Positions 31,703-39,974 of a stretch of DNA of 45,315 bases are shown here, one piece after another. The first letter of the stretch is position 1. Each line of letters begins with the position of its first letter. Made by a program: the position numbers and the translations under genes. The notes beneath the pieces were generated by a model that saw only the letters and a list, made by a program, of their open reading frames with translations, had not been told where the DNA came from and did not search any database. The stretch comes from Gaiellasilicea sp035525905. GTDB taxonomy: Bacteria; Actinomycetota; Thermoleophilia; Gaiellales; Gaiellaceae. The stretch is from the NCBI GenBank assembly GCA_035525905.1, contig DATLDK010000104.1:1-45315 (forward strand), read 5' to 3'.

Positions 31703-32541
31703 TCGTCGACGTCCACACCCATGTCGGTGAGTACCCGCTGCACATCACCGAGAAGTTCGCCTCCGAGGCCCGCGCGCTCTGGCCGGACGCGCCGCTCGGC
31801 GGGACGCTCGACGACCATTACACGGACGCGCTCGCCGACGTCGACCGCGCAGTCGTGCTCGCGTTCAACGCTCCTGCGGCGGGCTTCGTCGTCCCGAACG
31901 ACTACGTCGCCGACTACGTGGCTCGCGACCGTGCGCGGCTAGTCGGCTTCGGTGCTGTCGACCCTTCCGACCCCTCGGCGATCGATGAGCTCGAGCGCAT
32001 GCGGGGCGACCTCGGCCTCGTCGGCTGCAAGCTCGGCCCGATCTACCAGGACGTCGATCCTCTCGGCCCCGAGTTCCTTCGCGTCTGCGAGGCGCTCGAG
32101 CGGCTCGAGCTCCCGATGCTGATCCACCAGGGGACGACGTTCGCTCGCGCCGGGTCGCTGCTGCAGGCGCGGCCGATCCTGCTGGACGAGATCGCGCTCC
32201 GCTACCCGAGGCTCAAGATCGTGATCGCCCACCTCGGGCATCCCTGGTTCGACGAGGCGATCGCGGTCGTCCGCCGCCATCCGCACGTCTACGCCGACAT
32301 CTCCGCGTTGGTGAGTCGTCGCTGGCTGCTGTACCAGGCGCTCGTGAGCGCAGTCGAGTACCGCGTCGACCACAAGCTGCTGTTCGGGACCGACTACCCG
32401 TTCTTCTCCGCGCTGCAGACGATCGAGGGGCTCCGGTCCGTCACCGGCAAGGCGTTCGGGCCCGACATGCCGGTCGTCGAGGAGCAGGTCGTGGAGGACA
32501 TCATCCACCGCCCGGCGCTCGACCTGCTCGAGATCGCCTAG
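31699..32541 (+). CDS. amidohydrolase family protein (amidohydrolase_2 type)
   Basis: A 280-residue TIM-barrel metal hydrolase of the amidohydrolase_2 group. Metal ligands: DVHTHVG (His6, His8), LIHQGT, IAHLGHPW and the terminal GTDYPF (Asp). The group contains decarboxylases and lactonases, among others, such as 2-pyrone-4,6-dicarboxylate lactonase and ACMSD. A lactonase or decarboxylase of a sugar or aromatic acid would fit the enolase-superfamily neighbours (inference). GTG at 31699 overlaps the metallophosphoesterase stop. Its TAG overlaps the stop of the convergent aldolase gene in a CTAG. Confidence 0.85.
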   Translation: MIVDVHTHVGEYPLHITEKFASEARALWPDAPLGGTLDDHYTDALADVDRAVVLAFNAPAAGFVVPNDYVADYVARDRARLVGFGAVDPSDPSAIDELERMRGDLGLVGCKLGPIYQDVDPLGPEFLRVCEALERLELPMLIHQGTTFARAGSLLQARPILLDEIALRYPRLKIVIAHLGHPWFDEAIAVVRRHPHVYADISALVSRRWLLYQALVSAVEYRVDHKLLFGTDYPFFSALQTIEGLRSVTGKAFGPDMPVVEEQVVEDIIHRPALDLLEIA

Positions 32542-33569
32542 CCGGCCGGGACGTGCTCGGCTGCGAGCGCGGCGACGGCTTCGGCAGCCGCCGAGATCTC
32601 TGCGTCGCCGATCAGCCGATGGGTGACGAACCGCACACGGCTCGTGTCGCGCTCCATGCCGCGCACGCCGCGCTCGGCCAGGAGACGCAGGAACTCGTCC
32701 GGGTAGAGCTCCGTGCCGCTGACGTCGACCAGGACGATGTTCGTCTCGATCTCGGCCGGCTCGACGTCGATGCCCGGGATCTCCTGGAGCAGCGCGCCGA
32801 GCTCGCGCGCCCGTCGGTGGTCGTCGGCCAGGCGGTCAACGAGCGTGTCCAGAGCGATGAGCGCGGCGGCCGCCGACATTCCGGCCTTGTGCACGCTGGC
32901 GCCGCCGAGCCGGCGCAAGGTGCGCTGCGCGAGCTCGATCACCTGCGTGCGGCCGGCGAGGATCGTGCCCATCGGGGCGCACAACCCCTTGTTGAGGCTG
33001 ACCGCCACCGTGTTCACCGGCGCCGCGAGCTCCGACACCGGGACAGCGAGCGCGACGGCCGCGTTGAAGAGCCGTGCCCCGTCGAGGTGGACGTAGGCGC
33101 CGTGGCGCTGCGCCACTCGCGCCAGCTCGGCCGTCAGCTCGGGGCTCAGAACCGTGCCGCCGGCGCGCGTATGCGTGTTCTCGAGCACGAGCATCAGCGC
33201 GCCCGTGTCGACGATCGCCTCCTCCACCTCCGCCGGGTCGAGCCGCCCGTCCTCCGCCCAGAGCGACCAGGGCTCGAGGCCGGCGATCTCCTCGATCCCC
33301 ATCTCCTCGGAGGTGAGGACGTGCGAGGAGGCTTCGAGGACGACGGTGCTGCCCCGCGGAGCGATCGTCAGCAGCGCCACCAGGTTGGCCATGCCGCAGG
33401 TCGGTACCCAGAGGCCGGCCTCTTTGCCGAGCAACGCGGCCATGCGCTCCTGCAGCTCGTTGACGGAAGGATCCTCGCCGAAGGTGGCCCAGCCGAGCGG
33501 TGCGGCGCGCATCGCGTCCCACATCTCCTCTGTCGGCGCTGCGTGGAGATCGGAGCGGAGGTCGATCAC
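32538..33569 (-). CDS. threonine aldolase-like beta-eliminating lyase (PLP)
   Basis: A 343-residue fold-type I PLP enzyme. Seen: DLRSDLHAAPTEEM, GLWVPTCGMANL, VLENTHTRAGGTV, HLDGARLFNAA (Asp163, pyridine N) and the Schiff-base Lys194 in SLNKGLCAPMG. This is the low-specificity L-threonine aldolase pattern: cleaves L-threonine, L-allo-threonine or other beta-hydroxy-alpha-amino acids to glycine and an aldehyde. GTG start at 33569 overlaps the D-aminoacylase stop (GTGA). As the last gene of the ABC/D-aminoacylase operon it would process beta-hydroxy amino acids freed from imported substrate (inference). Confidence 0.92.
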   Translation of the reverse strand: MIDLRSDLHAAPTEEMWDAMRAAPLGWATFGEDPSVNELQERMAALLGKEAGLWVPTCGMANLVALLTIAPRGSTVVLEASSHVLTSEEMGIEEIAGLEPWSLWAEDGRLDPAEVEEAIVDTGALMLVLENTHTRAGGTVLSPELTAELARVAQRHGAYVHLDGARLFNAAVALAVPVSELAAPVNTVAVSLNKGLCAPMGTILAGRTQVIELAQRTLRRLGGASVHKAGMSAAAALIALDTLVDRLADDHRRARELGALLQEIPGIDVEPAEIETNIVLVDVSGTELYPDEFLRLLAERGVRGMERDTSRVRFVTHRLIGDAEISAAAEAVAALAAEHVPAG

Positions 33570-35170
33570 CTGCGCAGCAGGTGACGGCCCGGGCGGGCGC
33601 CCGTGTGCTCGGCGCCGTCGACGACGAGGACGCCGTTGACGAGGACGTGCTCGATCCCTTTCGCGTACACGGTGGGATGGTCGCGCGTCGAGACGTCGTC
33701 GAGGTCCTCCCAGTCGAACACCACCACGTCTGCGCTGTAGCCGGCGCGGAGGAGACCGCGGTCCCAGAGCCCGAAGTGAGCTGCGGGCATGCTCGTCATC
33801 TTCCGGATCGCCTCTTCCAGCCGCAGCGTCCCCTGCTCCCGGACGTGGTGGGTGAGGTAGTGGACGTGGCCGGCGAAGCCGAGCGGATGCTTCATGATCT
33901 CGGCCAGCGGCCCCGTGTCCTGCACCGTGAACGTATCCACCCCGAGGCAGAAGAGTGGGTGGCCGATCATCTCCGCGAGGTGCTCGTCGGTGAAGAGCGT
34001 CCCGACGGTGAGGATTGCTTCGTAGTCCGGGCCGGCGTCGGCGAGGATGTCGAGGTAGCACTCCCACGGGTCCTTGCCGAGCTTCTCCGAGATCTGGCGG
34101 AAGTTGAGCCCGCCCAGGTCGGGATGCTGAGGCGTCGCCTGGAAGTGCACGCGCTCCCACTCTCCCTTGTGGATGAAGCGCCAGTAGCGGTCGCTCTCGT
34201 TGCGCATCCGTGCGCGGAGGGCCGGGTCGCGCAGCTTCGCCGCCGCCGCCTCGGGCCCGTCCTCCGCCACCCACGGCGGCAGGATCCCGGCCATCTGGCC
34301 GAGCCCCTCTCGGAACGGGGTCGTGTCGGCCAGGACGTCCAGCCCCGTCTCGCGGCTCGCCGCCATCTTCTCCACCGCCTGCTCCCAGCCACGCTCCGGC
34401 GCGTTCGTGTTGTGGCGGACGTTGAGGTGCGAGATCTCCGCCCGCGTCCCGCCGGCCCGCGCCACGGCGAGGAACTCGTCGATCGCCTCGAGTAGGCCGG
34501 AGTCGCGATTACGGACGTGGCTCGTGTAGATGCCGTCGTACTCGCCGGCGACGGCGTTCAGCCGCATCAGCTCGTCGGTGGTCGCCTCCCGGCCGGGGTT
34601 GAACTCGAGCCCGGTCGACATGCCGAGCGCGCCGGACTGCATCGCCTCGTGGACGAAGCCCTCCATCGCCGTCATCTGCTCGGCGCTCGGCGTCGAGCCC
34701 GCCACCCCGGCGGCGAGCCGGATCGCGTTGTGGCCGACGAACCAGGCGAAGTTCGGCGTGTGGCCGACCTCGGCGAGAAACTCCAGGTGCTCGCCGAACG
34801 TCGACCACGGGATGGTTGGCTTGTCGAAGCCGAACGAGTGCAGGCGGCTCCGGATCGTCGGCTCCGAGGCGTCCGTGACGGGCGCGTAGCTCCAGCCGCA
34901 GTTGCCGACCACCTCGGTCGTGACGCCCTGCCGGATCGTGCTCTCGGCGGTCGGGTTGGCGAGGATCGAGAAGTCGCTGTGGCTGTGCGGGTCGACAAAG
35001 CCGGGGCAGACGATCTTGCCGGTCGCGTCGATCACGCGCTCCGCGGTCGCCGACGCGCCGAGGCGGCCGACCTCGGTGATCTTGCCGCCCTCGATCGCCA
35101 CGTCACCGAGGTAGGGCGGGCTGCCGGCGCCGTCGGCGACCCAGCCGTTCCGGATCAGGACGTCGAGCAC
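33566..35170 (-). CDS. N-acyl-D-amino-acid deacylase (D-aminoacylase) family amidohydrolase
   Basis: A 534-residue metal-dependent amidohydrolase. Metal ligands include FVDPHSHSDF (His62, His64) and the D-aminoacylase hallmark Cys in VVGNCGWS (Cys91). Further blocks are YTSHVRNRD, AEISHLNVRH, CLGVDTFTVQDTG (late Asp) and a C-terminal beta-barrel (GYSADVVVFDW, KGIEHVLVNG). Length fits D-aminoacylase (about 480-540). It hydrolyses N-acyl-D-amino acids, or D-aminoacyl peptides in relatives. GTG start at 35170, directly abutting the permease stop. Its position between a peptide-type ABC importer and a threonine aldolase supports a role in using imported N-acyl-D-amino acids or D-peptides. Confidence 0.88.
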   Translation of the reverse strand: MLDVLIRNGWVADGAGSPPYLGDVAIEGGKITEVGRLGASATAERVIDATGKIVCPGFVDPHSHSDFSILANPTAESTIRQGVTTEVVGNCGWSYAPVTDASEPTIRSRLHSFGFDKPTIPWSTFGEHLEFLAEVGHTPNFAWFVGHNAIRLAAGVAGSTPSAEQMTAMEGFVHEAMQSGALGMSTGLEFNPGREATTDELMRLNAVAGEYDGIYTSHVRNRDSGLLEAIDEFLAVARAGGTRAEISHLNVRHNTNAPERGWEQAVEKMAASRETGLDVLADTTPFREGLGQMAGILPPWVAEDGPEAAAAKLRDPALRARMRNESDRYWRFIHKGEWERVHFQATPQHPDLGGLNFRQISEKLGKDPWECYLDILADAGPDYEAILTVGTLFTDEHLAEMIGHPLFCLGVDTFTVQDTGPLAEIMKHPLGFAGHVHYLTHHVREQGTLRLEEAIRKMTSMPAAHFGLWDRGLLRAGYSADVVVFDWEDLDDVSTRDHPTVYAKGIEHVLVNGVLVVDGAEHTGARPGRHLLRR

Positions 35171-36067
35171 TTACTTCTTGACGGGCGTGTCGCCGACGTG
35201 CGGGCCGAGCCGGGGGTCGAGGATGTCCCGGAGCCCGTCGCCGAGGAGGTTGAAGCCCAGCACCACGATCATGATTGCGGCGCCGGGGAAGATCGACAGC
35301 CAGGGCGTGATGTCGATGTAGGTGCGCGCGGTGCTCAGCATGCTGCCCCAGGCAGCCTCGGGCGGTTGCGTGCCGAGCCCGAGGAAGCTGAGCGCCGCCT
35401 CGGCCAGGATCGCCACCGACAGGTAGACCGAGACGAGGACGAGGAGCGGGGCGCCGATGTTCGGGATCACGTGCTTCGCCATGATGCGCAGCCCGCTCGC
35501 CCCGAGGGCACGCGACGACTCGGTGTACGGGTAGCCCATCACCTCGAGCACCGCGCCCCGCACGACGCGCGCGAACGCGGGCAGGATGACGATGCCGATC
35601 GCGATCATCGCATTGCGGCGGTTCGGACCCAGCAGGCCGGCGATCATGATCGCGAGGACGATCCCCGGCAGCGAGAACATGATGTCGACGAGCCGCATCA
35701 GCACCGTGTCGACGATCCCCTTGTAGTAGCCCGCGAGCAGGCCGAAGAGCACGCCGCCGACGAAGGCGATCGACACGGAGATGAGGCCGACCTGGAGCGA
35801 CACCTGCGCGCCGTGGATGATGCGCGCCATCGTGTCTCGCCCGAGCTCGTCGGTGCCCATCGGGTGAGCCCAGCTCGGCGGTTCGAACCGCAGCGACGCG
35901 AGCTCGTCGGGGTCGAGTCGCCAGAGCTGCGGCCCGAGCAGCGCGACGAGGACGTTGAAGACGACGATGGCAGCCCCGGCCAGCCCGATCGGGTTCCGCC
36001 ACTTGCCCAGCCGCGCGAAACGGCGGTGACGGGTCTCGCCCCAGGTGTCCACCTCTGCGGTCGTCAT
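35171..36067 (-). CDS. ABC transporter permease, peptide/nickel type (DppC-like)
   Basis: A 298-residue integral membrane protein. One N-terminal span (NPIGLAGAAIVVFNVLVALLG) and a periplasm-facing loop with HPMGTDELGRD, the DppC/OppC signature. Then come the BPD transport domain with about five more spans and the EAA loop region (ESSRALGASGLRIMAKHVIPN) that contacts the ATPase. I chose ATG 36067, which overlaps the DppB-type stop (ATGA) and gives the normal length; the open frame to 36139 is within that gene. Partners: the permease upstream, the SBP at 37101-38726 and the ATPases at 40680-42736 on the opposite strand. Confidence 0.94.
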   Translation of the reverse strand: MTTAEVDTWGETRHRRFARLGKWRNPIGLAGAAIVVFNVLVALLGPQLWRLDPDELASLRFEPPSWAHPMGTDELGRDTMARIIHGAQVSLQVGLISVSIAFVGGVLFGLLAGYYKGIVDTVLMRLVDIMFSLPGIVLAIMIAGLLGPNRRNAMIAIGIVILPAFARVVRGAVLEVMGYPYTESSRALGASGLRIMAKHVIPNIGAPLLVLVSVYLSVAILAEAALSFLGLGTQPPEAAWGSMLSTARTYIDITPWLSIFPGAAIMIVVLGFNLLGDGLRDILDPRLGPHVGDTPVKK

Positions 36068-37014
36068 TCCTGCGAGATCCTGGGATCGAGAACGCCGTAG
36101 AGCAGGTCGACGAGCAGGTTCGCGAAGATGAACGTGCACGCGATCAACAGCGTCATCGCCTGGATGACGGGGTAGTCGCGGCCGAAGATCGCCTGCAGGA
36201 GCACGTAGCCCACGCCGGGCAAGCCGAAGATCGTCTCGATGATGGCCGCGCCGCCGATCAGCACCCCGATCTCGAAGCCGATGATCGTGACGACGGGAAT
36301 CAGGGCGTTCCGCAGCGCGTGCTTGGAGATCACCGTCCTCCGGCCGACGCCTTTCGCGCGAGCAGTCCGGACGTAGTCCTGCCCGAGGACCTCCAGCATC
36401 GTCGCGCGGACCATGCGCATCACGATCGCCATCGTGAACACCGAGATCGAGATCGCGGGGAGGATGAACTGGCTCAGATTCCCGATCGGGTCGTCGAACG
36501 GAGAGATGTAGACGAGCGGCGGGACCCAGCCGAACGCGCGCGAGGTGAACAGGAGCAGCAGGGTGGCGAGCCAGAAGCTCGGGATGCTGAGCCCGACGAG
36601 GCCGCCGACCCGCGCCCCCAGGTCCCAGCCGCTGTCACGCTTGACCGCGGAGAGCACGCCGAGCGGAACGCCGATCACGGTGGCGATCAAGAGCGCGAGG
36701 ATGACCAGCTCGAGCGTGACGGTGAGCGCATCGACGACGATGTTCGAGACCGGCTCGGTGTTGCGCAGCGAGAAGCCGAAGTCCCCCTGGAAGATGCCGC
36801 TGATCCAGCGCCAGTACTGCTCCGGGTAGGAGCCGTTCAGGCCGAGCTGTTCACGTGCCTGCTCCTTGACCGCCTCACTGGCGGTCTGGTCGCCCCCGAA
36901 GAGGATGTCGATGATGTCGCCGGGCAGCAGCCGGACCATGAGGAAGATCCCGATCGAGACCACGAAGATGGTCGGGATCGCGAACGCAATCCGCCGGAGG
37001 ATGTAGCCGCCCAT
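36064..37014 (-). CDS. ABC transporter permease, peptide/nickel type (DppB-like)
   Basis: A 316-residue membrane protein with six spans. It starts with the family-typical YILRRIAFAIPTIFVVSIGIF, has an outside loop of about 60 residues (GLNGSYPEQYWRWISG) and the EAA loop VRTARAKGVGRRTVISKHALRN, and ends NLLVDLLYGVLDPRISQE, the DppB C-terminus. It forms the channel with the DppC-like protein. It lies 86 bp downstream of the substrate-binding protein gene, and an intrinsic terminator sits in that gap, so permease expression is probably lower than that of the binding protein. Confidence 0.94.
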   Translation of the reverse strand: MGGYILRRIAFAIPTIFVVSIGIFLMVRLLPGDIIDILFGGDQTASEAVKEQAREQLGLNGSYPEQYWRWISGIFQGDFGFSLRNTEPVSNIVVDALTVTLELVILALLIATVIGVPLGVLSAVKRDSGWDLGARVGGLVGLSIPSFWLATLLLLFTSRAFGWVPPLVYISPFDDPIGNLSQFILPAISISVFTMAIVMRMVRATMLEVLGQDYVRTARAKGVGRRTVISKHALRNALIPVVTIIGFEIGVLIGGAAIIETIFGLPGVGYVLLQAIFGRDYPVIQAMTLLIACTFIFANLLVDLLYGVLDPRISQE

Positions 37015-37040
37015 GCGCGCCCGGTCCTACCGGCCCCGGC

Positions 37041-37078
37041 AAAAAGACGGAGGGACGCCGCCGCTGCGGCGCCCCTCC
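37041..37078 (-). terminator. intrinsic terminator/attenuator between binding-protein and permease genes
   Basis: On the minus strand a 13-bp stem (GGAGGGGCGCCGC / GCGGCGTCCCTCC, one G-T wobble) with a 4-nt loop is followed by GTCTTTTT. It lies 22 bp after the substrate-binding protein stop and 26 bp before the permease start. Partial read-through would give more binding protein than permease. Confidence 0.8.
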
Positions 37079-37100
37079 GGTTCGACGGGACTGCTGTCGG

Positions 37101-38726
37101 TCACCCGTTCAGCCACACGTTGCGGAGCCCCGTGTTGAAGTCGCTGAAGGCGACGTACATGTTCTGCACCCGCTTGCGCACGACCTGGTACTTCTTGATC
37201 GCGACGAGCGGGATCTGCACGGGATTGAGCATGAGCTCGCGCTGTGCAGCCTTGTAGATCGGGATGCGCTTCGCCGGGTCGAGCTGGATCCGACCGTTGC
37301 CGATCCCTCTCCAGGCCTTGACCGCCCGGTACTCCGGGTACCAGATGTTGAACACGGGCGCCGCCGGATGGAACTCGGCCACGTACCCGTCGACATCGCC
37401 GCGCATGCCGCGGCCGGTGAGATCCCAGTCGAAGGTGCCCCGGCCGTTGTTCGCGGCGAAGGTGCCCGCCTCCTGGGCGACGATCTCGACGTCGATCTTG
37501 AGCTGCTTCAGCTGCGACTGGACGACCGCCGAGATGAGCGGATAGTCCTGCTGCGCGAAGGTCGTCATCGTGACCTTGAAGCCGTTCGCGTAGCCGGCGT
37601 CCGCCATCAGCTTCTTCGCCAGAGGCAGGTCGAACTTCTCGTACTTCTCCTTGAGCTCCTTGTCCGAGAGCGGCCAGGGGCCGTAGCCGGGCGGAACGTG
37701 CCCGGAGTACTCCGCCTCGCCGCTGTAGACCCGGCGGATGATGTCCGCACGGTTGATCCCGTGCATGACCGCCAGGCGTACGCCCTGCTTGTGCCACGGC
37801 TTGTCCTCGCCCCGCTTGATCGTCATCTGCAGCTCGCGGAACCCTGCGTTCGGGCCCTTCAGGACGCGGAGGTTGCTGTCGTTCGCGAGCGACCGGGCAA
37901 CGTCGACCGAGAGGGTCGCCCCGTCGATCGCCCCGGCCTTCAGGGCGGCGACGCGGGCCTGCTCGTCCGCCAGGATCTTCAGCTGCATCGAGTTCATGTA
38001 CGGGAACCCCTTCTTCCAGAAGTTCGGGTTCTTGACGTACTCGATGCGGTCATTCGGCTCGTACCCGAGCATCCGGTACGGACCGGTTCCAATTGCGTTA
38101 CGCGAGACGTTGATCTGGTCGTAGAGCCCTTCCGGCACGATCGGCGCGTAGCGCTGCCACGCGAAGAAGCCGATGATGCGCGCGTCCGACTGCTTCAGGT
38201 GCAGGATGAACACGTACTTCGAGACGACCTGCACCCGGTCGATCGCCGGCACCTGTGCCACGGTGGAGATGCTCCCCGGCAGCGGCGGGTTGAGCATCCG
38301 CTCGACCGAGTACTTGACGTCGGCCGACGTGAGCTCCTTCCCGTTGTGGAACTTGATGCCGCGCTTCAGCGTCCACCGAATCGCCGTCTTGCTGAGGATC
38401 TCGAACTTCTCGGCGAGAGCCGGCCGGACGTTGAGGTTGCGGTCCCACTCGACGAGCGAGTCGTAGGCGAACTCCTTCGCCCAGTGGTTGGCCGTCAGGA
38501 TCCCGCCGAACGGCGCCACGTGCGCGGGGTCCGACTCGAGCCCCCAGACGAGCCTGCCGCCCTTCTTGATTGGCGTAGCCCGGTGCCGCTTGGTGGCCGC
38601 CTTCGCGGTGCCGCCGAGCGCCCCCGCGGCAACGGCGCCTGCGCCGACCACGCCTGCCCGCTTCAGGAGCTCTCGACGGTCGAGCTCCCCTCCGACCGGG
38701 CTATCGGACGTTGTTTCGTCAGACAT
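37101..38726 (-). CDS. ABC transporter substrate-binding protein, peptide type (SBP_bac_5), Tat-exported
   Basis: A 541-residue extracytoplasmic binding protein. The N-terminus carries a twin-arginine signal (DRRELLKRAG, then GVVGAGAVAAGALGG, AKAA cleavage region). No lipobox Cys is evident, so anchoring is unclear. The mature part has the family-5 blocks: GGRLVWGLESDP, a NFHNGKELTSADVKYSVERML-type segment, TGPYRMLGYEPND, YVKNPNFWKKG, and QGVRLAVMHGINRADI. The family binds di- or oligopeptides, nickel, or other small molecules including amino-acid and sugar derivatives. SD AGGAGG is 10 nt before the ATG. Operon order: enolase-superfamily gene, SBP, permeases, D-aminoacylase, aldolase. Confidence 0.93.
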   Translation of the reverse strand: MSDETTSDSPVGGELDRRELLKRAGVVGAGAVAAGALGGTAKAATKRHRATPIKKGGRLVWGLESDPAHVAPFGGILTANHWAKEFAYDSLVEWDRNLNVRPALAEKFEILSKTAIRWTLKRGIKFHNGKELTSADVKYSVERMLNPPLPGSISTVAQVPAIDRVQVVSKYVFILHLKQSDARIIGFFAWQRYAPIVPEGLYDQINVSRNAIGTGPYRMLGYEPNDRIEYVKNPNFWKKGFPYMNSMQLKILADEQARVAALKAGAIDGATLSVDVARSLANDSNLRVLKGPNAGFRELQMTIKRGEDKPWHKQGVRLAVMHGINRADIIRRVYSGEAEYSGHVPPGYGPWPLSDKELKEKYEKFDLPLAKKLMADAGYANGFKVTMTTFAQQDYPLISAVVQSQLKQLKIDVEIVAQEAGTFAANNGRGTFDWDLTGRGMRGDVDGYVAEFHPAAPVFNIWYPEYRAVKAWRGIGNGRIQLDPAKRIPIYKAAQRELMLNPVQIPLVAIKKYQVVRKRVQNMYVAFSDFNTGLRNVWLNG

Positions 38727-38755
38727 CGTGCTGCCCCCTCCTATCCCTGAGGTCG

Positions 38756-39913
38756 TCAGAGGATCTGACCGACCCTTGGTGCCTCTCCATGGATGTCGTC
38801 ATAAAAGACGGATTCACGGACTTGAAAGTTGGAAAGTCGTTGAACCGCTTCTGGATCGAGCTCGACGCCGAGGCCCGGGGAACGCGGCACCTCGACCAGG
38901 CCATCGGTCATCGCGAAGGGCTCGGAGAGGACGTCTAGCTCCTGCAGCGGGTAGTGCGTGTCGCTCGCGAACGGGTAGTTGGACGACGCGGCGACGACGT
39001 GGACATTTCCGGCTGTGGCGATGCCGAGCTCGGCCCAGCTGCCGATCACGCACCACTTTCCCGCCGCGTCGGCGAGGGCCCCGATCTGGTGCGCGCGCCG
39101 GAGCCCGCCTGCCTCGGACGGGTAGACGACGAGCACGTCGCAGGCGTCCGCCTTGATCAGCTCGAGCACGGAGCGAAGGTCGGTGCAGGCCTCATCCGCC
39201 GCGATCGGAACCGCGACCGAGCGCCGCACCTGGGCGAGGCCCTGGACGTCGAAGTCCGGCACCGGCTGCTCGACGTACTGGAGGTCGAACCGCTCGAGAC
39301 CCCGGATCCACTTGATCGCGGCGGGGACGCTCCAGATCATGTTCGCGTCGATCCGGATCTTCACGTCCGGGCCGACCCGGTCCCGGATCGCCGCGATCGT
39401 GTCGTGATCCTGCTCGAAGTCGCGTCCCACCTTCAGCTTCAGCTCGGTGTAGCCCGCATCGACGAAAGCGCCGGCTTTCCGCGCGTTTGCCTCGGGCGTG
39501 TCGATGAAGAGGTAGCCGACGACGGCGACGCGGTCCCGGCAGAAGCCGCCGAGCAGCTCGGCGACGGGCACTCCGAGCGTCTTGCCCTTCAGGTCGAGCA
39601 GGGCCATCTCGACGCCCGCGATCGCGTACGCCCCCATCCGGCTCCAGTTGCGCGTGAACTCCTCCATGCGGTGTACGAGCCACTCGATCCGCAGCGGATC
39701 CTGGCCGATCAGGAACTGACCGAGCTCTGCGTCGATGATCGTCTGGATCGTCGGCAGCGTCGGACCGGGTGCCTCACCCACGCCCGTCAGGCCTTCGTCG
39801 GTGTGAATCTGGACGAGCAGGCCCGACGCCGAATGCCTCGTGCCGCCCGGCCAGACCAGCGGCTCCCGCATGGGGGTCCGCACAGCGATCGTTTCGATCT
39901 TGGTGATCCTCAC
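38756..39913 (-). CDS. enolase-superfamily protein, muconate lactonizing/dipeptide-epimerase-like, with atypical active site
   Basis: A 385-residue enzyme of the MLE-type subgroup. Lys159-x-Lys161 (ELKLKVG) is present, as are metal ligands Asp189 (IDANMIW), Glu215 (YVEQP) and Asp240 (ADEACTD), and the late GSWAELGIA. The second base Lys expected in the strand-6 motif (normally K-x-x-x-GG) is missing: the region reads DVLVVYPSEAGG (259-270). It is therefore not a canonical epimerase or cycloisomerase; with one Lys pair it may act as a dehydratase or on a different substrate. GTG start at 39913 (MRITKIE). First gene of the minus operon, under a TTGACA promoter overlapped by the GntR-type operator, so it is likely the pathway-specific enzyme for the imported substrate. 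Confidence 0.87.
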   Translation of the reverse strand: MRITKIETIAVRTPMREPLVWPGGTRHSASGLLVQIHTDEGLTGVGEAPGPTLPTIQTIIDAELGQFLIGQDPLRIEWLVHRMEEFTRNWSRMGAYAIAGVEMALLDLKGKTLGVPVAELLGGFCRDRVAVVGYLFIDTPEANARKAGAFVDAGYTELKLKVGRDFEQDHDTIAAIRDRVGPDVKIRIDANMIWSVPAAIKWIRGLERFDLQYVEQPVPDFDVQGLAQVRRSVAVPIAADEACTDLRSVLELIKADACDVLVVYPSEAGGLRRAHQIGALADAAGKWCVIGSWAELGIATAGNVHVVAASSNYPFASDTHYPLQELDVLSEPFAMTDGLVEVPRSPGLGVELDPEAVQRLSNFQVRESVFYDDIHGEAPRVGQIL

Positions 39914-39928
39914 CGAGATGGATACACT
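39900..39928 (+). promoter_or_regulatory. predicted promoter of the GntR/ATPase operon
   Basis: TTGGTG (39900-39905), 17-nt spacer, TACACT (39923-39928). The start would be near 39935, upstream of both operator boxes, so a bound repressor would block early transcription. The -35 lies in the first codons of the divergent gene. Confidence 0.5.
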
Positions 39929-39953
39929 ACGGCGCGCCGGTCGAGATTGTCAA
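39924..39953 (-). promoter_or_regulatory. predicted promoter of the minus-strand ABC/aminoacylase operon
   Basis: On the minus strand, a perfect TTGACA (39953-39948), 18-nt spacer and TAGTGT (39929-39924), giving an almost leaderless start for the GTG at 39913. The -35 lies inside the first operator box (39947-39956), so repressor binding would exclude RNA polymerase. Confidence 0.5.
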
Positions 39954-39974
39954 CCATTTTGAGATTGTCGACAT
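39947..39974. promoter_or_regulatory. bipartite GntR-type operator, site 2
   Basis: TTGTCAACCA (39947-39956) and TTGTCGACAT (39965-39974), start-to-start distance 18 bp, 8 bp between. The same box sequence and spacing occur at 22369-22396. The second box overlaps the GntR start codon (ATG at 39973), consistent with autoregulation. Confidence 0.65.

Noticed and set aside
34517..36100. 527-codon plus-strand frame over the D-aminoacylase and permease
   Set aside because: Antisense to two well-recognised genes; no family features.
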